Shown: positions 7,204 through 15,549, counted from the stretch's first letter. The stretch: DNA of 35,947 nucleotides from Firmicutes bacterium UBA4881 (GCA_002399235.1 DHDH01000051.1:26110-62056), one strand, 5' to 3'. The notes: generated from the letters alone by a model not told the origin. Made by a program: numbers and translations.

Positions 7204-8658
7204 GAACTTTATTTATATAGAGAAAATCAAGAATGGAATTTAGTACCTTTACCTAGATTGTTGCCTCAGGGCAAATATGAACTAGTTGGTCCTTTCGAAG
7301 CCACTAAAGCCTATAAATTACTTAGGTTTTTTAACGTAATACCTTTTCTCCCCTATAGGGCTAAACAGTTTGTTCAGATAAATAAAGAACTAACTACTTC
7401 ATCTGCAAGTGGCATTTTACAAAGGCTGTTATCACCTTGGGACTGGCATTATGGAGATAAGATATATCCAGGCATTGTAGGCTTAAAATGGCGTTGTATT
7501 CGTTGTGGTTCATATAACGTGGATACAGAAGAATGCCCCGATTGCCATAAAAAGAACTGTTTAGTATGTAGGGATTGCTACAACCTAGGGCCAGTAAGGC
7601 TTTGCCATCTTTATAAGTGGCGTGAACCAGGTTTCAATAACGAGAGAACGATTGAGCCGAAGATACCCTTTACCTTAACAAATAGTCAAAAAAAGGCAGT
7701 AAGTGAGATTGAAGAACTGATAAAAAAAGGGCAAAAGAAAATTCTTCTACATGCAGCTTGTGGAGCAGGGAAAACAGAAGTAGCAGCTATGATCATGGCT
7801 AATACTTTAAGTTTGGGAGGACAAGTACTTTACGCAGTACCTAGACGGGATGTAGCTATTGAGGTAGGGGAAAGGTTGCGCAACTACTTTCCTGAAGTAA
7901 GATCGGTGATTCTTTGCGGTGGATCTTCAGAGAAATATCATGGTGAACAGTTAGTAGCAGCAACGACTCATCAAGTTCTCAAGTTTAAACATACCTTTGA
8001 TCTGACTGTACTTGATGAGGGAGATGCTTTTCCCTATCGAGGTAATATTTTACTAAATAAAGCCTTAGAGAAAGCTAATCGTGGCATCATATTATACCTA
8101 ACTGCTACTCCGACAAAGAGTATGAAAAAGACTTTTTCGTCTAGTGAAGTAGTTTTTTTAGCTTCTAGGCACCATAAGCATTCCTTGCCAGTTCCTATTT
8201 TCTACCGTAAGGGTTTAGAAACAGCAATCAAGGAGATTGAGCCACCACTTCTACTATTTGTACCCTTTAAAAAAGATGTAGCTAATACAGTAAAGTGGTT
8301 AAAAAACCACAGGCCAAGCTGGCAAATAGCTGGTGTATCTTCGGAAACAGAAGAGAGAACAGAGCTTGTGCAAGGCATTAAAAACGGTTCTATACAAGCG
8401 TTAATAGCCACCTCAGTCTTAGAGAGAGGAATCACAGTAAATGGTGTTAGTGTAATTGTTTTTAAAGCCGATTGTAATTCAATATATACCAAAGAAGTTT
8501 TAGTACAGATAGCTGGGAGAGCCGGCAGAACAACTGAAAATCCTGAAGGGGTAGTTCTGTTTGTAGCAAAAAAAATAAATAAAGACATGCGTGAAGCTAA
8601 AACAGAAATTATAACCTTAAATCGCATGGCTAAAGCAAGGGGGGAATTACTTTGTTAA
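7201..8658 (+). CDS. comFA: ComFA-type DNA-dependent ATPase of natural competence
   Basis: ComFA is a DEAD-like ATPase that helps pull single-stranded DNA through the membrane channel during transformation. Residues about 99-140 hold several Cys pairs (CIRCGS, ECPDCHKKNC, CRDC), the zinc-finger region of ComFA. Walker A is HAACGAGKTEV near residue 187; the Walker B box reads DEGDAFPY, where DEVDAFPY is usual; LTATP is motif III and QIAGRAGRT is motif VI. The 485-residue length matches ComFA. Start GTG 7201 has AAAGGAG six bases upstream, inside a strong hairpin. The next gene overlaps by 7 bases. Position before yvyF-flgM is the same as in Bacillus subtilis. Confidence 0.92.
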   Translation: MELYLYRENQEWNLVPLPRLLPQGKYELVGPFEATKAYKLLRFFNVIPFLPYRAKQFVQINKELTTSSASGILQRLLSPWDWHYGDKIYPGIVGLKWRCIRCGSYNVDTEECPDCHKKNCLVCRDCYNLGPVRLCHLYKWREPGFNNERTIEPKIPFTLTNSQKKAVSEIEELIKKGQKKILLHAACGAGKTEVAAMIMANTLSLGGQVLYAVPRRDVAIEVGERLRNYFPEVRSVILCGGSSEKYHGEQLVAATTHQVLKFKHTFDLTVLDEGDAFPYRGNILLNKALEKANRGIILYLTATPTKSMKKTFSSSEVVFLASRHHKHSLPVPIFYRKGLETAIKEIEPPLLLFVPFKKDVANTVKWLKNHRPSWQIAGVSSETEERTELVQGIKNGSIQALIATSVLERGITVNGVSVIVFKADCNSIYTKEVLVQIAGRAGRTTENPEGVVLFVAKKINKDMREAKTEIITLNRMAKARGELLC

Positions 8659-9044
8659 CCCCAACGCTTGTTCTACAGTTATGTGAGATCTGTCAGAAAA
8701 AAGCCGATTATCCAGCTTTGCCTATCTGCAAAGAATGCCTAAGAAAGTTACCGGAAGCTAAGAAGCTTGGTAAACGAATTTATCTAGCCTTTTTAGATGA
8801 GGTCGATCTTTCACCACAACTTTTAACTGGAATAGCTGCAAGTAGATTTATTGCTATGGGTGGTCGTGCTGAAGCTGTTTTAGAAACCGATGATGTCTTC
8901 GCAAGAATGGTGGCCTGGTATCTTAATTTACCTTTGAGCGACTATTGTCATAGGCATGTATTAGTTGTCAAGTCTATATTCCAAGATAAGATTGAACTTC
9001 CTAGGTTATCTTATTTGTACTTAAAGATAGAAAATGACACTTAA
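8652..9044 (+). CDS. Small CxxC/CxxC zinc-finger protein at the comFC position
   Basis: The 130-residue product has an N-terminal CEIC...CKEC four-cysteine motif about residues 11-30, like the zinc ribbon that opens ComFC. The rest does not show the phosphoribosyltransferase-like domain of ComFC, which makes that protein about 230 residues. It could be a divergent or shortened ComFC replacement or an unrelated protein. The TTG start overlaps comFA by 7 bases and has AGGGGGG about 8 bases upstream, so it is translationally coupled to comFA. The function is unknown; a DNA-uptake role is suggested only by context. Confidence 0.65.
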   Translation: MLTPTLVLQLCEICQKKADYPALPICKECLRKLPEAKKLGKRIYLAFLDEVDLSPQLLTGIAASRFIAMGGRAEAVLETDDVFARMVAWYLNLPLSDYCHRHVLVVKSIFQDKIELPRLSYLYLKIENDT

Positions 9045-9140
9045 ATAATACACAAGTCCTAATTTGATAAGAAAAAAAGGTTATAATTTTTAGTAGTAGA
9101 AAAATACAGACGAGAAGTATACCGGGAGGAGGGTTAAGCA

Positions 9141-11033
9141 ATGGCACAGGAAGTAAAAAATGCAAAAGTGAATAATGAGAGCCGTCAAACAATTACAGTG
9201 GAATGGATTGAGCCAGATAATACAGGAGAAGAAGAATCTAATAATGGCCGTATTTTTGTTTCAGATGGCCAAGTATATGTTGTCCAACCCACTGGTCATG
9301 GAAAATTTGCTACTCTAGCTCCTGGAACTAATATAAATAGGATGTACTTAGATGGCGAACTAATCAAAGCTCCTGTCGAAATAAAAAAAGGACAATTATT
9401 AGAGGTGGTTTTACCACATATAGAGCCATCGTCTAGTCTAGCTTTATCGGTTTCTTCTAATGGCTTACAAGCGGCTATTGCAGCTAGGATATCTGAAGGG
9501 AAAATTTATGGTCTTCATGATGCCCCACCCCTAGAAAACCAATCTCTGGCAGCGCAGCCCATTCAAACAATTCAACCAGAGTGGTTCTCTGTGGAAACTA
9601 TCAAGCGTTTTTTAAAAGAAAATAGTATAGTTTATGGTCATCTAGATGATGCTATTACTTACTTTAGTGAAAAACGGCCTTCAGACTATATTGTAATTGC
9701 AAAAGGAACTCCCCCTACTTTACCTAAGGATGGGCGGATTGATTTTAAGATTGGTTTAGAAACCGAAAAAATTCAAACAGATGAATCAGATATACGTATA
9801 GACTACCGGCAACGCTTTTGTATTCCATCAGTTAAAGAGGGCGACTTACTAGCAGAAAAACTTCCTGGTGAATTAGGTGTACCAGGGAAAAAGGTGACTG
9901 GTGAAGAAATTCCTGTAAATCCCCCTAGAGAAGTTGAATTGGTCGCAGGCAAAGGGGCAGAGCTTTCTGCGGATGGTAGGTATGTATATGCTACTGAAGC
10001 TGGACGTCCTATGCAGAAAAACAAAGAAATAGTTGTAGAGCCTGTCCTTGAAGTCGCAGGGAATGTTGATCTTAAACAAGGTAATGTAACCTTTTCTGGC
10101 GATATTCTTATCAAAGGTGATGTACAACCAAACTTCGAAGTGAATGCCGGAAGACAACTTGATATTCGTGGCCTTGTTACCAGAGCTAAGGTGCGTTCAC
10201 GTTCGAGCATGATTGTCGGAGGTAATGTAATTTCTAGCAAACTTATCGCTGCGTCAAGTCAAACCCCTTACCCCGAAATCATTAAACTGTATGCTAAGAT
10301 TATTGCTACACTGAGGAAGCTTACAGCTTCTGTATATCAAATTAAAAATTTAAGTGGAAGATCAACAGGTTTCTCTAGTGATGATGGCCAATTAATTACC
10401 CAATTAATAGATATGAAGTTCTCAGAATTACCACTTATTATTAAACGACTTAATGAGGTACCAGTTGATCCAGAAGATGATTTAGCTGCTACCTTGAAAC
10501 AATTATCAGAAACACTAACTGAAAAATTAACAGGCTATGGACCCAGAAAAATCAAAGATGTAGAAGAACTAATTAAATTAAGTGAGCAACTTTTATATTT
10601 GGGCAGAGAGTTAGAAGAACGTAGCAAATATGCATCAGCTAATATCTCTATCCCTTATGCTCAAAACAGCCAAATAGAAGCTACAGGTAAGATTGTCGTT
10701 ACGCGTGGATGCTATTACTGCAATATAGTAGCTGGTGAAAGTATTGAAATAGCATCAACAGGATTTTTCCGCGGTGGGTCGATGACTCTTTTCCAAGGAG
10801 AAATTAATGCCGGGGCTATTGGGTCACCAGGGGGAAGTAAAACTGAACTTACCATTGTTAAAAATGGAGTAATTAGAGCTAAAGAAGTTTTCCCCAATAC
10901 GCAGGTTTCAATTAATATGAGACGCTATACATTTACAAGCCCCTATACAGAAGTAGTTGTTCGTATTAATAGTGATGGAGCCTTGGAATTTGAGGGATTA
11001 AGAGTGGAAGGTTCTAATCTAGCCGAGTCATAG
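9141..11033 (+). CDS. FapA/DUF342-family protein
   Basis: DUF342 (FapA) proteins are beta-helix-like cytoplasmic proteins linked to flagellar assembly and polar localisation in Vibrio; the molecular function is unsettled. This 630-residue member has the conserved core IAKGTPPTLPKDGRIDF, then VKEGDLLAEKLPGELGVPGKKVTGEEIP, a repetitive beta region (GNVDLKQGNVTFSGDILIKGDV, with VGGNVISSKL), a helical stretch at about residues 370-500 likely to form coiled coil, and a C-terminal beta section with GCYYCNIVAGESIEI. An extra N-terminal domain of about 140 residues precedes the core. ATG 9141 has GGAGG upstream. It stands at the head of the flagellar block, five bases before the yvyF region. Confidence 0.85.
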   Translation: MAQEVKNAKVNNESRQTITVEWIEPDNTGEEESNNGRIFVSDGQVYVVQPTGHGKFATLAPGTNINRMYLDGELIKAPVEIKKGQLLEVVLPHIEPSSSLALSVSSNGLQAAIAARISEGKIYGLHDAPPLENQSLAAQPIQTIQPEWFSVETIKRFLKENSIVYGHLDDAITYFSEKRPSDYIVIAKGTPPTLPKDGRIDFKIGLETEKIQTDESDIRIDYRQRFCIPSVKEGDLLAEKLPGELGVPGKKVTGEEIPVNPPREVELVAGKGAELSADGRYVYATEAGRPMQKNKEIVVEPVLEVAGNVDLKQGNVTFSGDILIKGDVQPNFEVNAGRQLDIRGLVTRAKVRSRSSMIVGGNVISSKLIAASSQTPYPEIIKLYAKIIATLRKLTASVYQIKNLSGRSTGFSSDDGQLITQLIDMKFSELPLIIKRLNEVPVDPEDDLAATLKQLSETLTEKLTGYGPRKIKDVEELIKLSEQLLYLGRELEERSKYASANISIPYAQNSQIEATGKIVVTRGCYYCNIVAGESIEIASTGFFRGGSMTLFQGEINAGAIGSPGGSKTELTIVKNGVIRAKEVFPNTQVSINMRRYTFTSPYTEVVVRINSDGALEFEGLRVEGSNLAES

Positions 11034-11047
11034 AGAGGATGAAAAAG

Positions 11048-11476
11048 ATGGATGTACGTAACTGTCCTCGCTGCGGTAGTATTTTCGCCTACCGAGGTTT
11101 TCGCCTTTGTGAATCTTGTCGGCAAATTGAAGATAAAGAATATGAAGTAGTTAAAATATATTTACAGAAAAACCCTGGTACCACTGTTGATAAAATATCA
11201 GAAGAAACAGGTGTATCACGCCAACAGATTCTTTCTTTTATTCGCTCGGGACGCTTGTCTGAAGAGGTCAGTAATCTTAATGAAATGCCACTTAACTGTG
11301 AGCGATGTAATAAGCAAATCCTAGAAGGTCGCTTATGTAAGGATTGCCAGAATGAATTAACACAAAACTTTATTAAAGCACAGGCTAACCTGAGAAAAGA
11401 AAAAAACCTGATGGGCCAAAACAGTAAAGAAAATGCGAAGATACGCTATCTAGATAAATCTAGGGAAAAGAGGTAG
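11048..11476 (+). CDS. yvyF: YvyF-type flagellar operon protein
   Basis: This 142-residue protein matches the TIGR03826/YvyF family, always found just upstream of flgM in Bacillota; its biochemical role is not established. It has an N-terminal zinc-ribbon-like pair CPRCGS and CESCR, a central helix-turn-helix-like segment (TVDKISEETGVSRQQILSFIRSGRL), and a second CERC...CKDC pair. These suggest a small DNA- or protein-binding regulator. ATG 11048 was chosen because GAGAGG at 11033-11038 is 9 bases away; ATG 11039 abuts that site. The HTH-like segment is an observation, not proof of DNA binding. Confidence 0.88.
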   Translation: MDVRNCPRCGSIFAYRGFRLCESCRQIEDKEYEVVKIYLQKNPGTTVDKISEETGVSRQQILSFIRSGRLSEEVSNLNEMPLNCERCNKQILEGRLCKDCQNELTQNFIKAQANLRKEKNLMGQNSKENAKIRYLDKSREKR

Positions 11477-11603
11477 AAATGGTTAGCTAGTGCCATAAAA
11501 GGCATGCTAATCGGCTCAAAAGGCACATAACGGTGTTTTAATTAATGTTGTAAAAATCGATTTATTAATCAAATAGACCGTAGAGGTGCCAGGAGTGATG
11601 ACA
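11477..11603 (+). promoter_or_regulatory. flgM upstream region with hairpin and direct repeats
   Basis: A hairpin is formed by TTAGC (11483-11487) plus TGCC (11491-11494) pairing with GGCA (11501-11504) plus GCTAA (11506-11510). AAAAGGCA occurs twice, at 11497-11504 and 11518-11525, exactly 21 bases apart, so TGCC could pair with either GGCA copy. No good sigma-28 type promoter (TAAA, 15-16 bases, GCCGATAA) was seen on the plus strand. Confidence 0.35.
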
Positions 11604-11909
11604 ATGATTATAAATAACAGCTCTATAGGCAATGCTGCGCATCTCTATGCTCAGCAAAATAAATTGCTAGAGTCAAATAGAAAAGTTACCGAAAATAAAA
11701 GTTCTATAAAAAATAGTAAAGCTGCTGAAGTATCTCTATCTGCAGAAGCTAAAGAACTAGCAAAAGCAGCTAGTATGCAAAGCGGTGAAAAAACAGAGAA
11801 GCTTGCCAAGCTAAAGGCTGAGATTAAGGCAGGCACCTATAAGCCTGAAGCAGCAGATATTGCCGACAGCATGCTTAGGCACATTTGGGGCGGCAACCCA
11901 GAGGATTAG
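11604..11909 (+). CDS. flgM: Anti-sigma-28 factor FlgM
   Basis: FlgM binds and holds the flagellar sigma factor (SigD/FliA) until the hook-basal body is complete. The 101-residue protein has a disordered polar N-terminal half and the conserved C-terminal pattern VSLSAEAKELAKA followed by KLAKLKAEIKAGTYKPEAADIADSML, which is the sigma-binding helix region. ATG 11604 is 8 bases after AGGAG (11591-11595); the GTG at 11586 in the same frame has no ribosome site. An intrinsic terminator follows directly, so flgM is separated transcriptionally, at least in part, from flgN-flgK-flgL. Confidence 0.93.
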   Translation: MIINNSSIGNAAHLYAQQNKLLESNRKVTENKSSIKNSKAAEVSLSAEAKELAKAASMQSGEKTEKLAKLKAEIKAGTYKPEAADIADSMLRHIWGGNPED

Positions 11910-11911
11910 GA

Positions 11912-11942
11912 GAGGGAAGGCGGCTGCCTTTCCTCCTTTTTT
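11912..11942 (+). terminator. Intrinsic terminator between flgM and flgN
   Basis: The 5' arm GAGGGAAGGC (11912-11921) pairs, with one G-U pair, with GCCTTTCCTC (11926-11935) across a GGCT loop, followed by C and six T. It would reduce read-through from flgM into flgN-flgK-flgL. Confidence 0.8.
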
Positions 11943-11965
11943 GTTAGATACAGGAGGTTAGTGGT

Positions 11966-12517
11966 ATGGCTGCTTTTAGATCAGAAGTTGAGGTAGAGAC
12001 ATTTGTTGGTCTGATTAACGAAACTAGAAAAGCTATTGGTGCAGAAATTGAGTTGCATAACAGACTCTTAGAAAATTCTCGAAAAAAACATGAAGCAATT
12101 GTAAATAGAAATTTAGAAGAACTTCAGGAGTTAACCCGTTGGGATGAAGCAGTTTTAGAAGAAGTTGCCAAATGGGAAGATTATTTAGAACGAGCAACTG
12201 GTGGTTTGGCAGCCTTGTGGCGAGAAAACTCGGAAACGCTAACCATGTCAAGAATTCTGGAGTTAGCAGCAGAAGAACAAGCAGAGATTTCTAGTTTAGT
12301 ACCAGAGTTAGATGCAGAACGATTGGAGTTTCAAGGTGTTTTAGCTGAGCTTAAAGAACAAAATGATACCAATACAATGCTACTTAGACGTTCTTTAGCT
12401 ATTGTCAATTATAGTCTTGATGTAATCCTAGGCCGACGAGCAGAGAATTCAGTTTACGATGATAAAGGTCGCCGACATGACGAAGGCAAGAAAAGATTTA
12501 TAGATTCACAGGCTTGA
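11966..12517 (+). CDS. flgN: FlgN-type flagellar export chaperone
   Basis: FlgN chaperones the hook-filament junction proteins FlgK and FlgL to the export gate. The 183-residue product is nearly all helical and rich in Glu, Leu and Ala, with coiled-coil phrases such as ELHNRLLENSRKKHEAIVNRNLEELQ and the C-terminal LLRRSLAIVNYSLDVILG motif typical of FlgN, ending in a charged tail. It is placed between flgM and flgK exactly as yvyG/flgN in Bacillus. AGGAGG at 11952-11957 is 8 bases before ATG. Sequence of FlgN proteins is poorly conserved, so the call rests partly on order. Confidence 0.87.
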   Translation: MAAFRSEVEVETFVGLINETRKAIGAEIELHNRLLENSRKKHEAIVNRNLEELQELTRWDEAVLEEVAKWEDYLERATGGLAALWRENSETLTMSRILELAAEEQAEISSLVPELDAERLEFQGVLAELKEQNDTNTMLLRRSLAIVNYSLDVILGRRAENSVYDDKGRRHDEGKKRFIDSQA

Positions 12518-12559
12518 GTAGCCTACCTTATGTTGGCCATCAGTGGAAGGAGTGTAACT

Positions 12560-13972
12560 ATGCGATCTTCATTTTTCGGCATGGAGATTATGCGTCGTTC
12601 TTTACAGACGCAACGAGTAGGACTTGAAGTAACAGCTCATAATATTGCAAATGCCAATACACCTGGCTATTCTCGCCAAGTTGTTAATTTGAAAGCATCA
12701 TCACCATTCCCCTATCCGTCCGCTAATTATCATGGAACAGGCCAACTGGGAACAGGTGTGGATGTATCAGAAGTCAAGAGAATGCGTAATGACTTTGTGG
12801 AAGCACAAATCCGCAAGGAAACACAGAGCCTTGGTTATTGGAATACTGTAGGTCGCAATATATGGCAAGTAGAAATGATTATTAACGAGCCAAGTGAAAA
12901 TGGTCTCAGCGCTAGTTTGCAACGATATTGGGAATCGTGGCAAATGTTAGCTGGCGAAGCTGAAGACGGTGGCCATAGAGCCCCAGTAGCTCAAAGAGCT
13001 AATGAATTAGCAGCAACTTTTCGCCATACAAGAGATCAACTAGTATCTCTTAAAAAAGATACTGATGATACAATTGGTGTGAAAGCAGACCAAATTAATG
13101 GCTTAGCACGCGAATTAGCAGCTGTAAATAAACAGATCTCACGGGTTGATCTAATGGACCAAGAACCTAATGATCTTTTAGATAGACGTGACCAGATTCT
13201 AAGAGATCTGTCTAATATTACAAATATTTCAGTAATAGATGGTAGACAGCAGACTGTTACAGTTCAGATTAATGGTACATCACTAGTTGATTTCGATACA
13301 ATAAACGAGATTGAGATTATTAAACCTAAAAGCAAAGATGAAGTAACTCGTCTTGTTTGGAGTAAAGGTAAATCTCCGGTTACTTTTAACGGCGGTGAAA
13401 TCAAGGGCCTGGTTGAAACTAGAGATGATCTATTAACCCAGAATCTAAAAAATCTCGATACAATGGCTAAAGCATTGATTGACGCAACTAATGCTATACA
13501 TCGGGATGGATTTGGTTTAGATAACACTACAGGGCTTAGTTTTTTTGATGCTGATAGTACAGATGCTAGTAATATTAAAGTTTCTGAGGCGATATTACAA
13601 AATCCCAGTAAGATAGCTGCATCAACTAGAATTAATGCACCTGGTAACGGTGATAATGCTTTGGCTATAGCAGAGATTCTAAATATGCCACTTCTTAATG
13701 GTAATACAACTACTATTAACGCGTTTCTTGATGGTATGGTCGCAAAACTTGGTGTTCAAGGCCAAGAAGCAATCAGAACTATCGATAACCAAGAAACTCT
13801 AGTCCATTACCTTAACATTGAGCAAAACCAATACACTTCAGTTTCCTTAGATGAAGAAATGGCTAATATGATGAAATATCAGCATGCCTATAATGCAGCT
13901 GCGAGAATGGTTTCGACCTTAGATGATGCACTTGATACTATTATTTCCCGTATGGGTATTGTAGGGAGGTAG
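12560..13972 (+). CDS. flgK: Flagellar hook-associated protein 1 FlgK
   Basis: FlgK forms the first junction ring between hook and filament and is exported by the flagellar type III system. The N-terminal rod motif is clear: a start MRSSFFGMEIMRRSL, then TAHNIANANTPGYSRQ, the flagellar rod-family signature. The C-terminal coiled segment SLDEEMANMMKYQHAYNAAARM with LDTIISRMG is also typical. ATG 12560 has AAGGAG at 12547-12552; the frame-open ATG at 12530 was rejected. Length of 470 residues is normal. It is followed 6 bases later by flgL, with GGGAGG at the junction. Confidence 0.96.
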   Translation: MRSSFFGMEIMRRSLQTQRVGLEVTAHNIANANTPGYSRQVVNLKASSPFPYPSANYHGTGQLGTGVDVSEVKRMRNDFVEAQIRKETQSLGYWNTVGRNIWQVEMIINEPSENGLSASLQRYWESWQMLAGEAEDGGHRAPVAQRANELAATFRHTRDQLVSLKKDTDDTIGVKADQINGLARELAAVNKQISRVDLMDQEPNDLLDRRDQILRDLSNITNISVIDGRQQTVTVQINGTSLVDFDTINEIEIIKPKSKDEVTRLVWSKGKSPVTFNGGEIKGLVETRDDLLTQNLKNLDTMAKALIDATNAIHRDGFGLDNTTGLSFFDADSTDASNIKVSEAILQNPSKIAASTRINAPGNGDNALAIAEILNMPLLNGNTTTINAFLDGMVAKLGVQGQEAIRTIDNQETLVHYLNIEQNQYTSVSLDEEMANMMKYQHAYNAAARMVSTLDDALDTIISRMGIVGR

Positions 13973-13978
13973 TGAAAA

Positions 13979-14875
13979 ATGAGGGTAACACAGACCTCCA
14001 TGGTAGATAACCTGATTAAAAATATTAATAGCAACTATAAACGTCTAGAAAAGTTGCAACAACAGGTTGCTACTGGTTCGACAGTTCTGTTACCATCGGA
14101 CAATCCTGCTGCTGTTACTACGATTATGCGTACCAAAAGAGCTATTAATGAGTCAGCTCAATTTATGGCCAATGCAGAAAAAGGTGTTTCTTGGCTTGAT
14201 TCAGCTGATAATGCGCTCTCAGAAGGTACTAAAGTTTTGCAAAGAGCAAGAGAACTATTGGTACGTGCTAGTAATGGTACAAACACTCCAGACGAGCTAA
14301 ATATCGTCTCTGTTGAGTTAGATGAGTTGATAAAACATTTAGTTAATGTGTCCAATACATCGATTAATGGTAGACATATCTTCGCTGGACAAAATACCTT
14401 AGCAGCACCATATGCATATGACGAAGCTACAGGTACAGTACAGTATTTAGGCGATAATGATTATATCCATGTGGAGATATCTCCTGGTATTAGAGAAAAC
14501 ATTGGCGAACCAGGCATAGCTATTTTTGGTAAAGCAGATGATCCTGCCGATACAGGTATTTTCGCCACTTTACTAACAGCTTCCCAAAATCTTAAAGCAG
14601 GTGTGTCTGTTAACGAACAAATTGGCAAATTGGATAGTGCTTTAGGTGACTTATTACAAAGACACGCTACTATTGGCACTAAATCTCAAAGTATGCGATT
14701 AACTCGTGATCGTTTAGAAGAACAAAATATCAATTTTAAAAAGTTGCTCTCTGAAGTCAAAGATTTAGATATTGCTAAAGCAAGTATTGATCTAATAACT
14801 GAAGCAGCTATCCACACAATGTCCTTGAAAGTGGGAGCTAAAATTATCCAACCCTCTTTAGTAGATTTTATATAA
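13979..14875 (+). CDS. flgL: Flagellar hook-associated protein 3 FlgL
   Basis: FlgL is the second junction protein on which the filament polymerises. The N-terminus RVTQTSMVDNLIKNIN with LEKLQQQVATGS and LPSDNPAAV is the flagellin-like D0/D1 start, and the C-terminus DIAKASIDLITEAAIHTMSLKVGAKIIQPSLVDFI is the matching D1/D0 end. The middle domain has NGRHIFAGQNT. At 298 residues it is a typical FlgL. No flagellin gene follows; flaG is the next gene, after a 274-base gap. Confidence 0.95.
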   Translation: MRVTQTSMVDNLIKNINSNYKRLEKLQQQVATGSTVLLPSDNPAAVTTIMRTKRAINESAQFMANAEKGVSWLDSADNALSEGTKVLQRARELLVRASNGTNTPDELNIVSVELDELIKHLVNVSNTSINGRHIFAGQNTLAAPYAYDEATGTVQYLGDNDYIHVEISPGIRENIGEPGIAIFGKADDPADTGIFATLLTASQNLKAGVSVNEQIGKLDSALGDLLQRHATIGTKSQSMRLTRDRLEEQNINFKKLLSEVKDLDIAKASIDLITEAAIHTMSLKVGAKIIQPSLVDFI

Positions 14876-14883
14876 AACTCGAA

Positions 14884-15095
14884 CCCGTGGCTTCTTGATT
14901 CGTAGTCAAGTATTCTGTCCAGCTTAGCTACGAACGCATGGGGGAGCCTGCAATTAGAATACTAATGGCAAAAACAACAGTCTCGCTAATAAATATTGGC
15001 AAGAGAGATTTATACATGTTTTTAGTCCAACTAGCTTAATTTTAGCAGTGTAGGTGGTACATTCTTTATTTTGAACTCTAACCTGACGTTGAGTT
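14884..15095 (+). ncRNA. Candidate structured RNA between flgL and flaG
   Basis: The gap holds several helices. TTCGTAG (14899-14905) pairs with CTACGAA (14928-14934), enclosed by either GGCTTC (14889-14894) with GGAGCC-type bases 14943-14948 or CCCGTG (14884-14889) with CATGGG (14937-14942); these two closing helices exclude each other. The loop segment AGTATTCT (14909-14916) is fully complementary to AGAATACT (14956-14963), a possible pseudoknot. TCTCGCTAAT (14981-14990) pairs with ATTGGC plus GAGA (14995-15006, bulge AA). AACTCTAAC (15074-15082) pairs with GTTGAGTT (15088-15095). No coding frame and no known riboswitch consensus is seen. Structure was judged by eye only. Confidence 0.4.
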
Positions 15096-15149
15096 AAGCC
15101 CAAACTTTTCTAATTGGCAAATACTCCTATTAAAAGCGGGGGTGAGAAT

Positions 15150-15536
15150 ATGGAAGTAAAACTCGCTAGAGACAGTCTTGCTGTTCGCGAAAGAGCAGAA
15201 GCTAGGAGAAACAAACTAAGAAACGAGCAAAATAGATTTGAACTTCAAGAAGCTAAATCGGAGCAGTTACTTGCTGAAAAAGAACAGAGATTACTAGACG
15301 AAAAAGCCCAAGACAAGATTAAACTAACTAATTCTTTGGATATAGCCGACAAACTAGCTAAGGCATTTAACAAAGCGATTAAATTCCAAATCCATGATGA
15401 AACCGAAAAACTAGTGGTAGAAATCGTGGATAGGGAGACTGGTAATGTTATTAAACAAATCCCGCCAGAAGAGATGTTAAGAATTGCAGAGAGTGTCCAG
15501 GAATTTCTTGGTCTAGTAGTAGACGAAAAAGCCTAG
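15150..15536 (+). CDS. flaG: FlaG-family flagellar protein
   Basis: FlaG proteins sit next to fliD in many bacteria and affect filament length; the mechanism is unclear. The 128-residue protein has a charged coiled-coil N-terminal half and the family core: LAKAFNKAIKFQIHDE, then LVVEIVDRETGNVIKQIPPEEML and LRIAESVQEFLGLVVDEKA. The frame opens from TTG 15114, but ATG 15150 follows GGGGGTG at 15138-15144 and was chosen. It begins a flaG-fliD-fliS-fliT-like run with short spacing. Confidence 0.92.
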   Translation: MEVKLARDSLAVRERAEARRNKLRNEQNRFELQEAKSEQLLAEKEQRLLDEKAQDKIKLTNSLDIADKLAKAFNKAIKFQIHDETEKLVVEIVDRETGNVIKQIPPEEMLRIAESVQEFLGLVVDEKA

Positions 15537-15549
15537 GAGGTAAGCTATC

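Noticed and set aside
8202..8627. 141-residue minus-strand ORF
   Set aside because: Antisense shadow of the comFA helicase domain.
9042..9070. Sigma-28 promoter before the FapA gene
   Set aside because: TAAA and TTTGATAA are 17 bases apart and the -10 matches only the GATAA half; too weak. TATAAT at 9082-9087 has no -35 at proper distance.
11505..11545. Sigma-28 promoter on the minus strand upstream of flgM
   Set aside because: GAGCCGATTA resembles the -10, but the nearest TAAA is about 21 bases away and it would transcribe antisense to yvyF.
14876..15149. Known c-di-GMP (GEMM) riboswitch upstream of flaG
   Set aside because: Neither class I nor class II conserved core segments could be found.
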